Origin: Flavisolibacter longurius
Lineage (GTDB): Bacteria > Bacteroidota > Bacteroidia > Chitinophagales > Chitinophagaceae
DNA: 64,000 nt
Direction: 5' to 3'
Assembly (NCBI GenBank): GCA_013327885.1
Contig: JABUMY010000005.1
Location: 248,001 to 312,000, forward strand
Shown: piece after piece, positions 7,653 to 16,917 of the stretch
Layout of the letters: each line of letters begins with the position of its first letter
How positions within the stretch are numbered: position 1 is the first letter of the stretch
Notes under the pieces: generated by a model
The model's input: only the letters and a program-made list of their open reading frames with translations
Databases searched by the model: none
What the model was told of the DNA's origin: nothing
Translations under genes and position numbers: made by a program

Positions 7653-7757
7653 AAGCAATTGGCAATAAACAATGGGCAAAAGAAAATAATGGGCTTGGGG
7701 TTAATGCTGCTGTCACACAATTGCAAATTGTCTCTTGCCAATTGCCAATTGATTTAT
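7653..7757. repeat. Inverted heptad-word repeat between the TPR gene and rpe
   Basis: The left half uses CAATTGG-type words (CAATAAA, CAATGGG) and the right half uses the reverse complement CCAATTG (CAAATTG, CCAATTG twice). The two arms can pair over the roughly 30 bp between them. The left arm starts 4 bp after the stop codon of the TPR gene. Confidence 0.75.
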
Positions 7758-7782
7758 CTTGCGGCCGTTTAAAAAAAGCAAC

Positions 7783-8436
7783 ATGCCCCTGTTAGCCCCC
7801 TCATTACTCGCCGCCGATTTTTTACACCTGGAAGATGAATGCAAACTGGTAAACAACAGCGAAGCTGACTGGCTGCATTTTGATGTGATGGATGGCCGCT
7901 TTGTGCCCAACATTTCGTTTGGACTGCCGGTGCTGAAAGCGGTTCGCAAAGCCTGTACAAAGTTTTGCGATGTGCACCTGATGATCGAAGAGCCTTCAAC
8001 ATACGCGGAGGAATTCAGGGACGCCGGTGCCGATATGCTGACCGTTCATTACGAAGCTTGCCGCCACCTGCACCGCAACATTCAACAGATCAAATCTCTG
8101 GGCATGCAGGCCGGCGTGGCCATCAATCCCCACACGCCGGTTGCTGTTTTGGAAGATATTTTAGCTGATGTGGACATGGTGCTGGTGATGAGTGTAAACC
8201 CTGGTTTTGGCGGGCAAAAATTTATCGAACACAGCTACGAAAAAATCCGGACGCTTCGCCGCATGATCACCGAAAAAGGACTGTCTGTAAAAATAGAAGT
8301 CGATGGTGGCGTAACACTTGAAAACGCCGGTGCACTGGTAAAGGCCGGTGTGGATGTGCTAGTTGCCGGCAATACCGTTTTTTCTTCGTCAAATCCGGTT
8401 GAAACCATAAAAAAGCTAAAAGCAGCCGGTTTATAG
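7783..8436 (+). CDS. rpe: Ribulose-phosphate 3-epimerase
   Basis: Interconverts ribulose 5-phosphate and xylulose 5-phosphate in the pentose phosphate pathway, in the cytoplasm. The 217-residue TIM barrel shows the family motifs in order: LAPSLLAADF at the N terminus, HFDVMDGRFVPNISFG (about 33-48), VHLMIEEP, VMSVNPGFGGQKF (about 132-144) and EVDGGV followed by AGNTVF. The ATG at 7783 was chosen over an upstream TTG at 7759, because family proteins begin at this point. It is bounded by heptad repeats on both sides. Confidence 0.96.
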   Translation: MPLLAPSLLAADFLHLEDECKLVNNSEADWLHFDVMDGRFVPNISFGLPVLKAVRKACTKFCDVHLMIEEPSTYAEEFRDAGADMLTVHYEACRHLHRNIQQIKSLGMQAGVAINPHTPVAVLEDILADVDMVLVMSVNPGFGGQKFIEHSYEKIRTLRRMITEKGLSVKIEVDGGVTLENAGALVKAGVDVLVAGNTVFSSSNPVETIKKLKAAGL

Positions 8437-8437
8437 A

Positions 8438-8505
8438 AGTAAGCAGTTGGCAGTAGGCAATATGCAGTCAATTCATTACTGCCAACTGCTTACTGCCTAC
8501 TTTTT
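8438..8505. repeat. Inverted heptad-word repeat acting as a likely terminator
   Basis: The left arm has AGTnnGC words and the right arm GCnnACT words. Positions 8438-8455 and 8477-8494 form a perfect 18-bp inverted repeat with a 21-bp loop, followed by a T-rich stretch. It starts 2 bp after the rpe stop codon and overlaps the end of the convergent gene at 8508. It probably terminates one or both genes. Confidence 0.75.
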
Positions 8506-8507
8506 AC

Positions 8508-8723
8508 TTATTGCTTATACCCGCCTGCATTCGTTGCATCTTCTTTGTCTGTATTCCGGTTTGGATTGTTTTGCCGCACACTGTCCGAAACTTCCTGGTC
8601 GTTGTCGGTGTATTCTTCTGTGAGCTCTTTATCCCGGTCCATGTCTTTGTCAAATTTTGACGGAATACCGGTTCCCTGGCTACTTTTGTTTGTTCCCGAA
8701 GGTTGTCCTTTGTCAGTACGCAT
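8508..8723 (-). CDS. Small hydrophilic hypothetical protein
   Basis: A 71-residue, highly charged and probably disordered protein (MRTDKGQPSGTNKSSQGTG, then DKDMDRDKELTEEYTDNDQE). The ATG at 8723 was preferred to one at 8780 because the upstream part is unlike the rest in composition. There is no signal, membrane segment or known motif. It may be a stress-type hydrophilic protein, but this is only an impression from its composition. Its last two codons lie inside the neighbouring heptad repeat. Confidence 0.55.
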   Translation of the reverse strand: MRTDKGQPSGTNKSSQGTGIPSKFDKDMDRDKELTEEYTDNDQEVSDSVRQNNPNRNTDKEDATNAGGYKQ

Positions 8724-8824
8724 AATCACTCCTTTTTTTAAACCCATGAAATCGGACAATTCGCATGCCACGCAGTGCATTCTGTCGAAATATCTGTCGG
8801 GGCACTATCCTGTTTAAGAAAGAC

Positions 8825-11329
8825 ATGGAGTATTTTAGCCCCAAATCTGCTTCTGTGAACAAAACCGGCCTCCTGCTTTTTTTCCTATTGCTGTTTTCTC
8901 AAACTGTCTTTTCGCAAAACAGGGGTGCCGTGGTCAGCGGCAGCGTGGTGGATGAGAACGAAGCTTTTTTGCGCGGTGTTTCCATTTCTATTTTGGGACA
9001 ACAAAAAGTTGTCACGACCTCCGACTCCGGACATTTCCGGCTAACTGTACCAGCGAACAGGGCCTTTGCCCTGTTGTATTCTCATGCCGGTTACCAAACC
9101 GTCCAGCGTAATTTTTTACTGAACGAAGGTGAAGAAGAAGTAGTCAAGATCCGAATGGAGCCCGGCGCCGCTACCATGGAAGAAGTGATCATCCGCGACC
9201 AGCGGGAGCGATCAGAAGCAGGATTGCTGCGTCCCAACCCAAAGTCCATCATCAACCTGCCATCGCCGGTGATGGGTGTGGAAGGCTTGCTGAAAGTATT
9301 TGTGGGCTCCAACAACGAGCTCACATCGCAGTACAATGTACGCGGCGGCAGCTACGACGAGAACCTTATTTATGTGAACGACTTCGAGATCTTTCGTCCT
9401 TACCTTGTTCGCAGCGGCCAGCAGGAAGGATTGAGCTTTATCAACCCGCAGCTCGTCCGCAATATTTCCTTTTACAACGGTGGCTTTTCCGCCCGGTATG
9501 GCGATAAAATGAGCTCTGTGCTCGACATCCAATACACTACGCCAAAAAAGTTTGGTGGCTCTGCTTACGTTAGCTTATTGGAGCAGGGTATTCATCTCGA
9601 AGGAACCGGCAAACGATTTACTTATTTAGTGGGTGCCCGCAACCGCAGCAACCGCAACCTACTTAGCAGCCAGGAAACGGTAGGCTCTTACGTGCCTTCT
9701 TCGTCTGACCTGCAGGGACTATTCACTTACCAAGCAAGTAGTAAAGTGAGTATGGAATTGTTAGGGAATATTTCTGCCACCCGCTTTTCGCTGATCCCAC
9801 AAAGCAGCCAGCTAACGTCAAGCGTCTTTTCCCCTTTTTTTACCGCCAACCTGGGCGTGGATATTTATTTTAACGGCCGTGAAAAAGACAGCTACAGCAC
9901 GGGCATGCTGGGATTTTCCACCACCTACCAGGCCCGAAAAAACCTAAAGCTAAAATGGCTCTTCTCCCGGTTTGAGAACAACGAAAGCGAGAACATTGAC
10001 ATTACCGGCGCTTATCTTTTTGGCGACCGCGATTTTGACCAAAACTCTGCCACCTTTGGCTCTATTGTAAACCCGCTTGGCGGCGGGCTTTACCAGACCT
10101 TCGCCCGCAACCGGCTGAACATAGTTGATTACAATCTTTCGCATAAAGGCAGCCTTACCAAAGGTGCACATGCCATTCAATGGGGACTGGGCTACAACCG
10201 TACCCTTATCAACGACAAGCTGAACGAATGGGAATACCAGGACTCCGCCGGGTATTCGCTGCCTTACAACCCGGCGCAGTTGCAACTGAACAAAGTGATC
10301 AAATCCGTAGCGGAGCTTTCTGTCAATAAATTCAACGGCTATATACAGGACAACTTTGTCTGGAACAAGGGCTATAGCACGTATACCCTGCAGGGCGGCC
10401 TGCGTTTTAATTACAATGACCTGAACAAAGAGTTTCTCCTCTCTCCCCGCCTCAGTGCTTCCTGGAAGCCGGGCTGGCAGCGTGACATTGTTTTCCGGCT
10501 GGCCGGTGGCGCTTATCACCAACCGCCATTTTACCGGGAGCTGCGTCGCTATGATGGTTTGCTAAATACAGGGTTGAAAGCACAAAAAAGCTGGCAGGCC
10601 GTGGCTGGTTTTGACTATAACTTTTTTGGACTGAACCGCCCCCTTCGCCTTAGCACAGAGGCCTATTACAAGCACATGACGGACGTGGTGCCTTATGACA
10701 TCGACAATGTGCGGATACGTTATTCGGGGGAGAACAATGCCAAAGCCTATGCCACCGGGATAGAAATGCGCCTGTTTGGCGAACTGGTAAAGGACGCGGA
10801 AAGCTGGGTGAGCCTTGGCTTTATGCGTACACGGGAAAACCTCACCAATGATTTTTATACGGCGTATACGGTGGATTCCTTAGGCAAGCCAACGGATAGC
10901 AGTTTAGTGGAAGGTGGCTGGTTTCGCCGGCCTACTGATAGAACGATCACCTTTGGCATGTTCTTCCAGGATTACCTGGCCACCAATAAAAACTTTAAGG
11001 TGTATGTCAATACGCTTTACGGCACCAACCTGCCGTATAACATCCCGGGCAATGTGCGTTACCGCAATGCCCTGCGGATAGAGCCTTATATGCGGGTTGA
11101 CATCGGCTTTAGTGCACTTTTGCTGGATGGAGAGAAAGCGGCCCGCAGAAGCCATTCGCCGTTTCGCAATTTTGAAAACATTTGGGCCAGCCTTGAGATC
11201 TTTAACCTGATCGACCGCTCTAACACCATCTCGTATTTACTGGTGAAAGATTTTGCCAACAACATTTTTACGCTTCCCAACCGCCTTACCCCGCGCCTCA
11301 TCAATTTCAAGATCATAGCAAGATGGTAA
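8825..11329 (+). CDS. TonB-dependent outer-membrane receptor with carboxypeptidase-like N domain
   Basis: Outer-membrane receptor of 834 residues. It opens with a signal peptide (GLLLFFLLLFSQTVFSQ), then a CarboxypepD_reg-like domain (about 35-115: VSGSVVDENEAFLRGVSISI) and a plug domain (about 120-240, with YNVRGGSYDENLIYVNDFEI and YNGGFSARYGDKMSSVLDI). The remainder is a beta barrel, ending PRLINFKIIARW. Substrate cannot be read from sequence; there is no SusD partner, so it is not a typical polysaccharide-locus SusC. The ATG at 8825 places the signal peptide near the N terminus; an upstream in-frame start at 8765 would not. Confidence 0.9.
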   Translation: MEYFSPKSASVNKTGLLLFFLLLFSQTVFSQNRGAVVSGSVVDENEAFLRGVSISILGQQKVVTTSDSGHFRLTVPANRAFALLYSHAGYQTVQRNFLLNEGEEEVVKIRMEPGAATMEEVIIRDQRERSEAGLLRPNPKSIINLPSPVMGVEGLLKVFVGSNNELTSQYNVRGGSYDENLIYVNDFEIFRPYLVRSGQQEGLSFINPQLVRNISFYNGGFSARYGDKMSSVLDIQYTTPKKFGGSAYVSLLEQGIHLEGTGKRFTYLVGARNRSNRNLLSSQETVGSYVPSSSDLQGLFTYQASSKVSMELLGNISATRFSLIPQSSQLTSSVFSPFFTANLGVDIYFNGREKDSYSTGMLGFSTTYQARKNLKLKWLFSRFENNESENIDITGAYLFGDRDFDQNSATFGSIVNPLGGGLYQTFARNRLNIVDYNLSHKGSLTKGAHAIQWGLGYNRTLINDKLNEWEYQDSAGYSLPYNPAQLQLNKVIKSVAELSVNKFNGYIQDNFVWNKGYSTYTLQGGLRFNYNDLNKEFLLSPRLSASWKPGWQRDIVFRLAGGAYHQPPFYRELRRYDGLLNTGLKAQKSWQAVAGFDYNFFGLNRPLRLSTEAYYKHMTDVVPYDIDNVRIRYSGENNAKAYATGIEMRLFGELVKDAESWVSLGFMRTRENLTNDFYTAYTVDSLGKPTDSSLVEGGWFRRPTDRTITFGMFFQDYLATNKNFKVYVNTLYGTNLPYNIPGNVRYRNALRIEPYMRVDIGFSALLLDGEKAARRSHSPFRNFENIWASLEIFNLIDRSNTISYLLVKDFANNIFTLPNRLTPRLINFKIIARW

Positions 11330-11334
11330 GGAGA

Positions 11335-11395
11335 AGCTATGAGCTATGAGCTGCGAGCGGAATAATCAATAATTATTAATTACTGATTATTCACC
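11335..11395. repeat. Heptad-word repeat between convergent genes
   Basis: Two word sets follow each other: GAAGCTA/TGAGCTA, then AATAATC/AATAATT/ACTGATT, all at period 7. The block begins 5 bp after the receptor stop codon and overlaps the last codons of the hemerythrin gene (stop at 11380-11382). Confidence 0.65.
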
Positions 11396-11865
11396 CAAAA
11401 CTCATTCTCCCATTTACGCTTATTGGGGTTTTCGTTGAGCAGCTCGGTGCTAATGGCCACCAGTATTGTTGGCGGCAGCACCCCTTCCGCATAAGGAAAG
11501 AGTTCCCGTTCCTCGAAACGGATGTGGTTGTGAATGGCATCGGCAAGCTGGGTAAAAATGTCTTCGTCCTGAACAGTGGCCCCCAGCCGCACCAACGCCT
11601 CTATTTGCTCGTGCTCTTCAAACATGCGTTGCACCAGTGCATTGTCGGCGGGCAGGTGAATGGCCAGCACCTGTTCTTCTTTTCGAAAATGGTTCTCGAG
11701 ATCAGCCTCCCAAAACCATTGAATGAATTCGGAGATCAGCGTTTTGTCCGTGCCGTTGCGCAAGCCCTGTTTTATCTTCCAGCCAAATAATAAGCCTTCA
11801 TGGTGTTCTTTTGACAGCGGAACCAGCTCTTTGCTGCGCTTGATGGGTTTGGGCGTTGGTTTCAT
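11380..11865 (-). CDS. Hemerythrin-like HHE-domain protein
   Basis: Cytoplasmic protein of 161 residues with a helical HHE cation-binding domain. Candidate iron ligands are His21/His22 (SKEHHEGLL), His59 and Glu63 (ENHFRKEEQ), the FEEHEQIEAL helix, and HNHIRFEERELF near the end. Hemerythrin-like domains bind a di-iron centre and sense or store O2, NO or iron. The ATG at 11865 (MKPTPKPIKRSKELV) was chosen; a longer reading to 11994 adds a non-homologous extension. No regulator or respiratory gene adjoins it. Confidence 0.85.
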   Translation of the reverse strand: MKPTPKPIKRSKELVPLSKEHHEGLLFGWKIKQGLRNGTDKTLISEFIQWFWEADLENHFRKEEQVLAIHLPADNALVQRMFEEHEQIEALVRLGATVQDEDIFTQLADAIHNHIRFEERELFPYAEGVLPPTILVAISTELLNENPNKRKWENEFWVNNQ

Positions 11866-12009
11866 TGTAGAGTTGATATAAAAACGATTAGACAAAGATC
11901 GGTTGCATAACAAATTTCGCTCCATCGTATGGAAGCGGTAAAACATTCGGGATAAAATACTCACTATGAGGTAGCCATCAATCAACAGACCCAAAACAGC
12001 AGCACAGCT

Positions 12010-12531
12010 TTAAAACTTAAAACCAGCTTTGTTGTCGGGATAATCGAGCTTAACACTTTGCCGCTTTCCGCCCATCGAAACATGCATAATATTGATTTGC
12101 TCGGGCTTGAAATCGTGCAGAAGGGTATTCATTACGGCCAGGCTTTTCACCGAAGGCTGGTTCAGCACTTCGAAATAACAATAAACGGCTTCCTTGTCCC
12201 GTTCGTAACCCACGTAAGAAAGCGTGAGCGCCTTGCCATCGGCCATCATCTGCAGGCGCTTCGTAACATAATCCGGGATAAGCTTATCAAACCGCGGCCG
12301 TTCGCTTTCCGCCGTTACGTCCAGTTGCGTTTTGTAGGCATTCTGCAGGGTTTCCTCAAAGTCATCGGCAAAGAATTTACAACTCACCTCCCATGATTTT
12401 TCAGTGCTGTTTTGCGTGATCTCCGTAACCGAAACATAAAACGGGTGCAGGGTCTTCCCGGCGCTTTCGGGACCAGGCGAAGTAAGCAATGGGGTCAGGA
12501 AAAAGAAAAAGAGTTGATAAAGAAGGGCCAT
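12010..12531 (-). CDS. DUF6702-type exported protein
   Basis: Exported protein of 173 residues with a hydrophobic N terminus (LLYQLFFFFLTPLLTS). The mature part starts with HPFYVSVTEITQN and includes KSWEVSCKFFADDFEETLQ, which I recognise as the DUF6702 pattern; function is unknown. Bacteroidota often place this family beside a HupE/UreJ-like membrane protein and an M1 peptidase, as here (12686 and 13376), though this gene is divergent from them. The group may act together in the envelope, an inference from synteny. Confidence 0.75.
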   Translation of the reverse strand: MALLYQLFFFFLTPLLTSPGPESAGKTLHPFYVSVTEITQNSTEKSWEVSCKFFADDFEETLQNAYKTQLDVTAESERPRFDKLIPDYVTKRLQMMADGKALTLSYVGYERDKEAVYCYFEVLNQPSVKSLAVMNTLLHDFKPEQINIMHVSMGGKRQSVKLDYPDNKAGFKF

Positions 12532-12685
12532 TCTTCTGATGATTTACGGTGCAAACAAATTTCTGCCATAATTTTAAGCACGCTATACTTTAAAAGGTTA
12601 AAATAAATGACGACCGACGGCAGGTGGTAAACGACAACAGGAGATTTCCTGTCATTTCCTACTACCTTCCCGCATTGCAACAGAC

Positions 12686-13357
12686 ATGAACGACTTTGGT
12701 TTTTATTTCAACATTGGCTGGCATCACATCATGACCCTTGAAGCACTGGACCACATCTTGTTTGTGGCCGCCCTCTCCGCAATTTACCTACTCAAAGACT
12801 GGAAGCAGGTGCTGATCCTAGTCACGGCATTTACAATCGGCCATGCCATTACGCTTTTCTTAAGTGCAAAAGATATTCTTCGCGTAGACATTGGAATGGT
12901 TGAATTCCTGGTGCCTTGCACCATTGCACTCACAGCTATTTTCAACCTTTTTCAGAAATCCTTTGCACCCAAAGCCATTCGCATTAATTATTTCCTGGCC
13001 CTTTTTTTTGGGTTGATCCACGGGCTGGCCTTTGCCGAAACCCTGCGGATGATCCTGGCGTCGGACCAAAGCTTTGCGCTGGCCATGGTAAGCTTTAGCC
13101 TTGGGCTGGAAGCCGGCCAGATATTGGTTGTGCTCGTTATGCTTTTATTGGCGCAGGCCCTGATACAGGTTTTTAAAGTAGAACGCCGCCATTGGGTGAT
13201 CTTTCTTTCCGCGGCTGTTTTCAGCCTGTCGGTGGAAATGGCGCTGGAACGTGTGCCAGGAAGCGATGAGACCCAGTCGGCCGTTTTGCCGGCAACCCGT
13301 GCAGAACTCCGGTTGGTCAATCCGCATCAACCCCTAACTTTAGTTGAAACAACCTAA
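12686..13357 (+). CDS. HupE/UreJ-like membrane protein
   Basis: Integral membrane protein of 223 residues with about six helices, beginning GWHHIMTLEALDHILFVAAL and continuing with TAFTIGHAITLFL and FFGLIHGLAFAETLRM. Histidines set in the helices (WHHI, LDHILF, IGHAITL, LIHGLAF) are typical of the HupE/UreJ family, proposed nickel or cobalt permeases. No urease or hydrogenase gene is nearby, so a metal role is unproven here. It is followed 18 bp later by the M1 peptidase and probably co-transcribed with it. Confidence 0.82.
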   Translation: MNDFGFYFNIGWHHIMTLEALDHILFVAALSAIYLLKDWKQVLILVTAFTIGHAITLFLSAKDILRVDIGMVEFLVPCTIALTAIFNLFQKSFAPKAIRINYFLALFFGLIHGLAFAETLRMILASDQSFALAMVSFSLGLEAGQILVVLVMLLLAQALIQVFKVERRHWVIFLSAAVFSLSVEMALERVPGSDETQSAVLPATRAELRLVNPHQPLTLVETT

Positions 13358-13375
13358 CACATAGAGAAATAAAAT

Positions 13376-15772
13376 ATGATGAACAGAAGTAAAATGAAAC
13401 ATGCTTTTTCGCTGCTCGCCGGTTTTGCGTTGGCAACGGCTGGCATTGCACAAAGCATTCAAAACAACCCCGGCTCCAACCACGGCAACAAGTTTGAGCA
13501 ACTGGGAACCATTCTGCCCACGCCAAACGAATACCGGGCAGCCAGCGGGGCGCCGGGTCCCAAGTACTGGCAGCAGCGTGCCGACTACGACATCAAGGCA
13601 ACGCTGGATGAGAAGAACCTGAAATTAACGGGCTCACAAACCGTGACCTATTACAACAATTCCGGCGAAACCCTGTCTTACCTCTGGCTCCAATTGGACG
13701 AGAACGAGCACAGCTCCGAGAACAACGCCAACTACCAAACCAGCAATACACTTCCCCGTCGTGCCACCGACGTTAATGAATTGCTGAGCCTTTCAAAGCA
13801 ATCCAACGACTTTGGCTTTAACATCATAAAACTGACCGATGCCTCCGGTAAGGCACTGCGTTATACCATCAACAAAACCATGATGCGGGTAGAGCTGCCA
13901 ACGCCGTTAAAAGCAGGTGCCAAATTTGTTTTCCGTTGCGACTGGAATTACAAGATCTCCGACCGTATGGTGCAAGGTGGCCGCGGCGGTTACGAGTATT
14001 TCCCCGAAGACGGCAACTATCTTTTTACCATTGCGCAGTGGTATCCCCGCCTTTGCGTATACAGCGATTTCCAGGGATGGCAAAACCAGCAGTTCACCGG
14101 TCGCGGTGAGTTTGCCCTCACGTTTGGCAATTTTAAGGTAGCTATGACCGTGCCGGCCGATCACATTGTAGGCTCCACCGGCGAAGGACAAAACTTTCAG
14201 CAGGTGCTGACGGCAACACAATACAGCCGCTGGCAGAAAGCACAAACTGCCAAAGAGCCGATCGAGATCGTAACCCTGGCCGAAGCCAAGCTGGCCGAAA
14301 CAAAAAAACTTACCGGCACCAAAACCTGGGTTTTCAAAGCCGACAGCGTTCGTGACTTTGCCTGGACATCGAGCCGCAAATTTGTGTGGGATGCCATGCC
14401 CATCCGCGTGGAAGGCAAAAAGATCATGTGTATGTCGCTGTATGGCAAAGAAGCCTACGGCCTGTACCGTCCCTTCTCTACCAAAGCCGTAGCCCATACC
14501 ATTAAAACCTATTCCGACCATACCATTCCTTACCCCTACCCTGTTGCACAAAGCGTGGAAGCGGCTAACGGCATGGAGTACCCGATGATCTGCTTTAACT
14601 ATGGCCGTACCGAAAAAGACGGTACGTACAGCGAAGCGACCAAGTACGGTATGATCGGGGTGATCATTCATGAAGTGGGACACAACTTCTTCCCCATGAT
14701 CATCAACAGCGATGAGCGCCAGTGGACATGGATGGATGAAGGACTGAATACCTTTATGCAGTTCATTACCGAGCAGTTGTGGGACAACAACTTTCCCTCA
14801 CGCCGCGGACCAGCTTACCTCATTACCGATTACATGAAGCTGTCGAAAAACCAGTTAGAGCCGATCATGACCAATTCGGAAAACATCATCCAGTTTGGTC
14901 CGAATGCTTATGCCAAGCCGGCAACGGGGCTGAACATTCTCCGCGAAACCATCATGGGCCGCGAGTTGTTTGATTATGCCTTTAAAGAATTTTCACGCCG
15001 CTGGGCCTTTAAGCATCCCACTCCCGCAGACTTTTTCCGCACCATGGAAGATGCCAGTGGTGAAGACCTCGACTGGTTCTGGCGGGGATGGTTTTACAGC
15101 ACCGAGGTGGTTGATATTTCTCTTGACTCGGTAAAATATGCCAAAGCCGACCTGGATGCCGATATACCGGCTTCGATGCGGGAACGCACCGGCACTGTAA
15201 AACTGGCGGAGCCGATGATCAACTGGCCCGGTGATATTTCCCGCCTGCGCAACCTGCAGGACAAGAATGTAAAGTTTCAGACCGATGTGGACACAAGCCT
15301 GCGTGATTTTTACTGGAAGTACGACCGCGGCATTGTTCCCTATGATTCAACGCCTATCCGGATCACGGTTCCGCAGCGTGCCGACAAGCTGGATGCGGAA
15401 GCAAGAGAACAACTGCGCAACAAACATTTTTATGAACTAAGCTTCAGCAACAAGGGCGGTCTGCCAATGCCGCTCATTATTGAGTGGACGTTTAAAGACG
15501 GCAGCAAGGAAGTTGACCGCATACCCGCACAGGTATGGCGCCACAACGAGAATAACGTGGTAAAAGCCTTCTCCAAGGACAAGGAAGTAGCTTCTATCCG
15601 TTTGGATCCGATGCGTGAAACAGCCGACATCGACGAGAGCAACAATAGCTGGGGCAGTCTGCCGGCACAGCCCTCCAGGCTGCAGGCCTTTAAGATGCGC
15701 CAGGGTGCAGCCCGCGGCCAAAGCACGGGGCCTAATCCCATGCAGCATGCAGGCGAAAAAGGCGCTTTCTAA
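13376..15772 (+). CDS. M1-family zinc metallopeptidase, exported
   Basis: Gluzincin aminopeptidase-type protein of 798 residues with a signal peptide (AFSLLAGFALATAGIAQS). The N domain is an M1-like beta sandwich (YDIKATLDEKNLKLTGSQTV). The zinc site is H432-E-V-G-H436, with the third ligand Glu about 19 residues later in WTWMDEGLNTF. A canonical GAMEN exopeptidase motif is not obvious; NGMEYPM near 391 occupies its place. The C-terminal part is beta-rich and long. It likely hydrolyses peptides in the periplasm or outside the cell. A terminator follows at 15788. Confidence 0.92.
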   Translation: MMNRSKMKHAFSLLAGFALATAGIAQSIQNNPGSNHGNKFEQLGTILPTPNEYRAASGAPGPKYWQQRADYDIKATLDEKNLKLTGSQTVTYYNNSGETLSYLWLQLDENEHSSENNANYQTSNTLPRRATDVNELLSLSKQSNDFGFNIIKLTDASGKALRYTINKTMMRVELPTPLKAGAKFVFRCDWNYKISDRMVQGGRGGYEYFPEDGNYLFTIAQWYPRLCVYSDFQGWQNQQFTGRGEFALTFGNFKVAMTVPADHIVGSTGEGQNFQQVLTATQYSRWQKAQTAKEPIEIVTLAEAKLAETKKLTGTKTWVFKADSVRDFAWTSSRKFVWDAMPIRVEGKKIMCMSLYGKEAYGLYRPFSTKAVAHTIKTYSDHTIPYPYPVAQSVEAANGMEYPMICFNYGRTEKDGTYSEATKYGMIGVIIHEVGHNFFPMIINSDERQWTWMDEGLNTFMQFITEQLWDNNFPSRRGPAYLITDYMKLSKNQLEPIMTNSENIIQFGPNAYAKPATGLNILRETIMGRELFDYAFKEFSRRWAFKHPTPADFFRTMEDASGEDLDWFWRGWFYSTEVVDISLDSVKYAKADLDADIPASMRERTGTVKLAEPMINWPGDISRLRNLQDKNVKFQTDVDTSLRDFYWKYDRGIVPYDSTPIRITVPQRADKLDAEAREQLRNKHFYELSFSNKGGLPMPLIIEWTFKDGSKEVDRIPAQVWRHNENNVVKAFSKDKEVASIRLDPMRETADIDESNNSWGSLPAQPSRLQAFKMRQGAARGQSTGPNPMQHAGEKGAF

Positions 15773-15787
15773 TCGAAATGAAAATGC

Positions 15788-15820
15788 AAAAAAAGCCACC
15801 CGGGTCGGGTGGCTTTTTTT
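15788..15820. terminator. Rho-independent terminator after the M1 peptidase
   Basis: Perfect hairpin AAGCCACCCG with CGGGTGGCTT, flanked by A and T runs. It is 16 bp downstream of the peptidase stop codon. The stretch from 15821 to 15959 has no further recognisable feature. Confidence 0.9.
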
Positions 15821-15959
15821 GTTTTAGGCTTTTTGATTCAGGTAATTATTTGCTGCATCAATCGGAGATGTAATAGCGTAAAAAATTTCCGCTGAACATT
15901 TTTAAATAGAACAAGTAAAAAGGGATTCAATCTCTTATATTGCTTCGCATATCTTTTTC

Positions 15960-16355
15960 ATGGCACTATCAAAAGCAGTAAGAGAAAGGGTTTATAACAG
16001 GTTTGGCGGCAGGTGTGCTTATTGCGGCAACCACATAGAATACAAAAGCATGCAGGTTGATCATTACCTGCCGCAATGCAAGGAGCGGTTTTATGCAAAC
16101 CGGTTTAAAAAAGATGTGCATGCAGAGGCCAACCTGATGCCGGCCTGTCGCCGTTGCAATCACTACAAGCGGGCCCGTACGCCCAAACAGTTCCGTGAAT
16201 TGATAGCTACTTTGCACGAACGCATCGAAAGCCTGTACATCATGAAAGTGGCCATTGATTTTGGCATTGCAGTCGTAACACCATTTGACGGACAATTTTA
16301 TTTTGAAAAGCTGGCGGCGGAAACAAAAAACGGGAATGAGTGCAGTGAAAAATAA
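15960..16355 (+). CDS. HNH endonuclease domain protein
   Basis: Cytoplasmic protein of 131 residues carrying a complete HNH nuclease module. It has a zinc-binding pair C19-A-Y-C22, the catalytic D34-H35 (VDHYLPQ), Asn58 (EANLMPAC), a second pair C63-R-R-C66, and N67-H68. HNH proteins cut or nick DNA, often in defence, repair or mobile elements. It has no intron, methyltransferase or toxin-immunity neighbour, so its role is open. The start is the first ATG after a low-complexity AT-rich stretch. Confidence 0.88.
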   Translation: MALSKAVRERVYNRFGGRCAYCGNHIEYKSMQVDHYLPQCKERFYANRFKKDVHAEANLMPACRRCNHYKRARTPKQFRELIATLHERIESLYIMKVAIDFGIAVVTPFDGQFYFEKLAAETKNGNECSEK

Positions 16356-16421
16356 AACCGGAATTTGTTGGCCGGTTGAATTAACTTGATGGCAACGAAA
16401 CGCTGATCTTAAATCATAACC

Positions 16422-16811
16422 ATGAAATCAATTTATCTTTCCCTTCTTATTCTCACCACCATGTCAACTGCAATTTTTGCACAAACTGAAAATGCGCAAC
16501 CCGGCAAGCAATTGCGGCATGTGGTGTTGTTTTCATTTAAAAAAACAAGTCAGGCAGGCGATGTCAAAAAAGTGGAAGACGCCTTTAGGGCCTTGCCTTC
16601 TAAGATCAAGGAAATTAAAAGCTTTGAATGGGGGCTTAACAATAGCCCGGAAAATCTCAACCAGGACTTCACCCATTGTTTTTTTGTGACCTTTTCCAGT
16701 GAAGTCGACCGGGCCATTTATCTTCCCCACCCGGCACACCAGGCTTTTGTTGAGGTTTTAAAGCCTCATCTTGATAAAGTACTTGTGATAGATTACTGGG
16801 CCCGCGACTAG
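16422..16811 (+). CDS. Exported Dabb (stress-response A/B barrel) domain protein
   Basis: A 129-residue protein with a signal peptide (LSLLILTTMSTAIFAQ) followed by one Dabb domain. Its typical opening is RHVVLFSFKK, and it continues FRALPSKIKEIKSFEWGLNN, then FTHCFFVTFSSEVDRAIYLP, and ends HPAHQAFVEVLKPHLDKVLV. Dabb domains form dimeric ferredoxin-like barrels; most are cytosolic, so an exported form is less common. The enzymatic role, if any, is unknown. Confidence 0.85.
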   Translation: MKSIYLSLLILTTMSTAIFAQTENAQPGKQLRHVVLFSFKKTSQAGDVKKVEDAFRALPSKIKEIKSFEWGLNNSPENLNQDFTHCFFVTFSSEVDRAIYLPHPAHQAFVEVLKPHLDKVLVIDYWARD

Positions 16812-16917
16812 CACCAAAGGCAGGACGAACCCAAACTCGCAGCACCAAACACATCTGCCTAAGGGCAGTTCTTTCAATTCTCTTTATCCTAAGGAAGATG
16901 GAATCGGCCTTTTTCTA

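Noticed and set aside
8825-11329. SusC-like start of a polysaccharide utilisation locus
   Set aside because: No SusD, glycoside hydrolase or matching regulator follows; only the general TonB receptor layout is supported.
15960-16355. HNH protein as sign of a restriction, intron or defence island
   Set aside because: No methyltransferase, integrase, reverse transcriptase or other defence gene is near; the surroundings are housekeeping or envelope genes.
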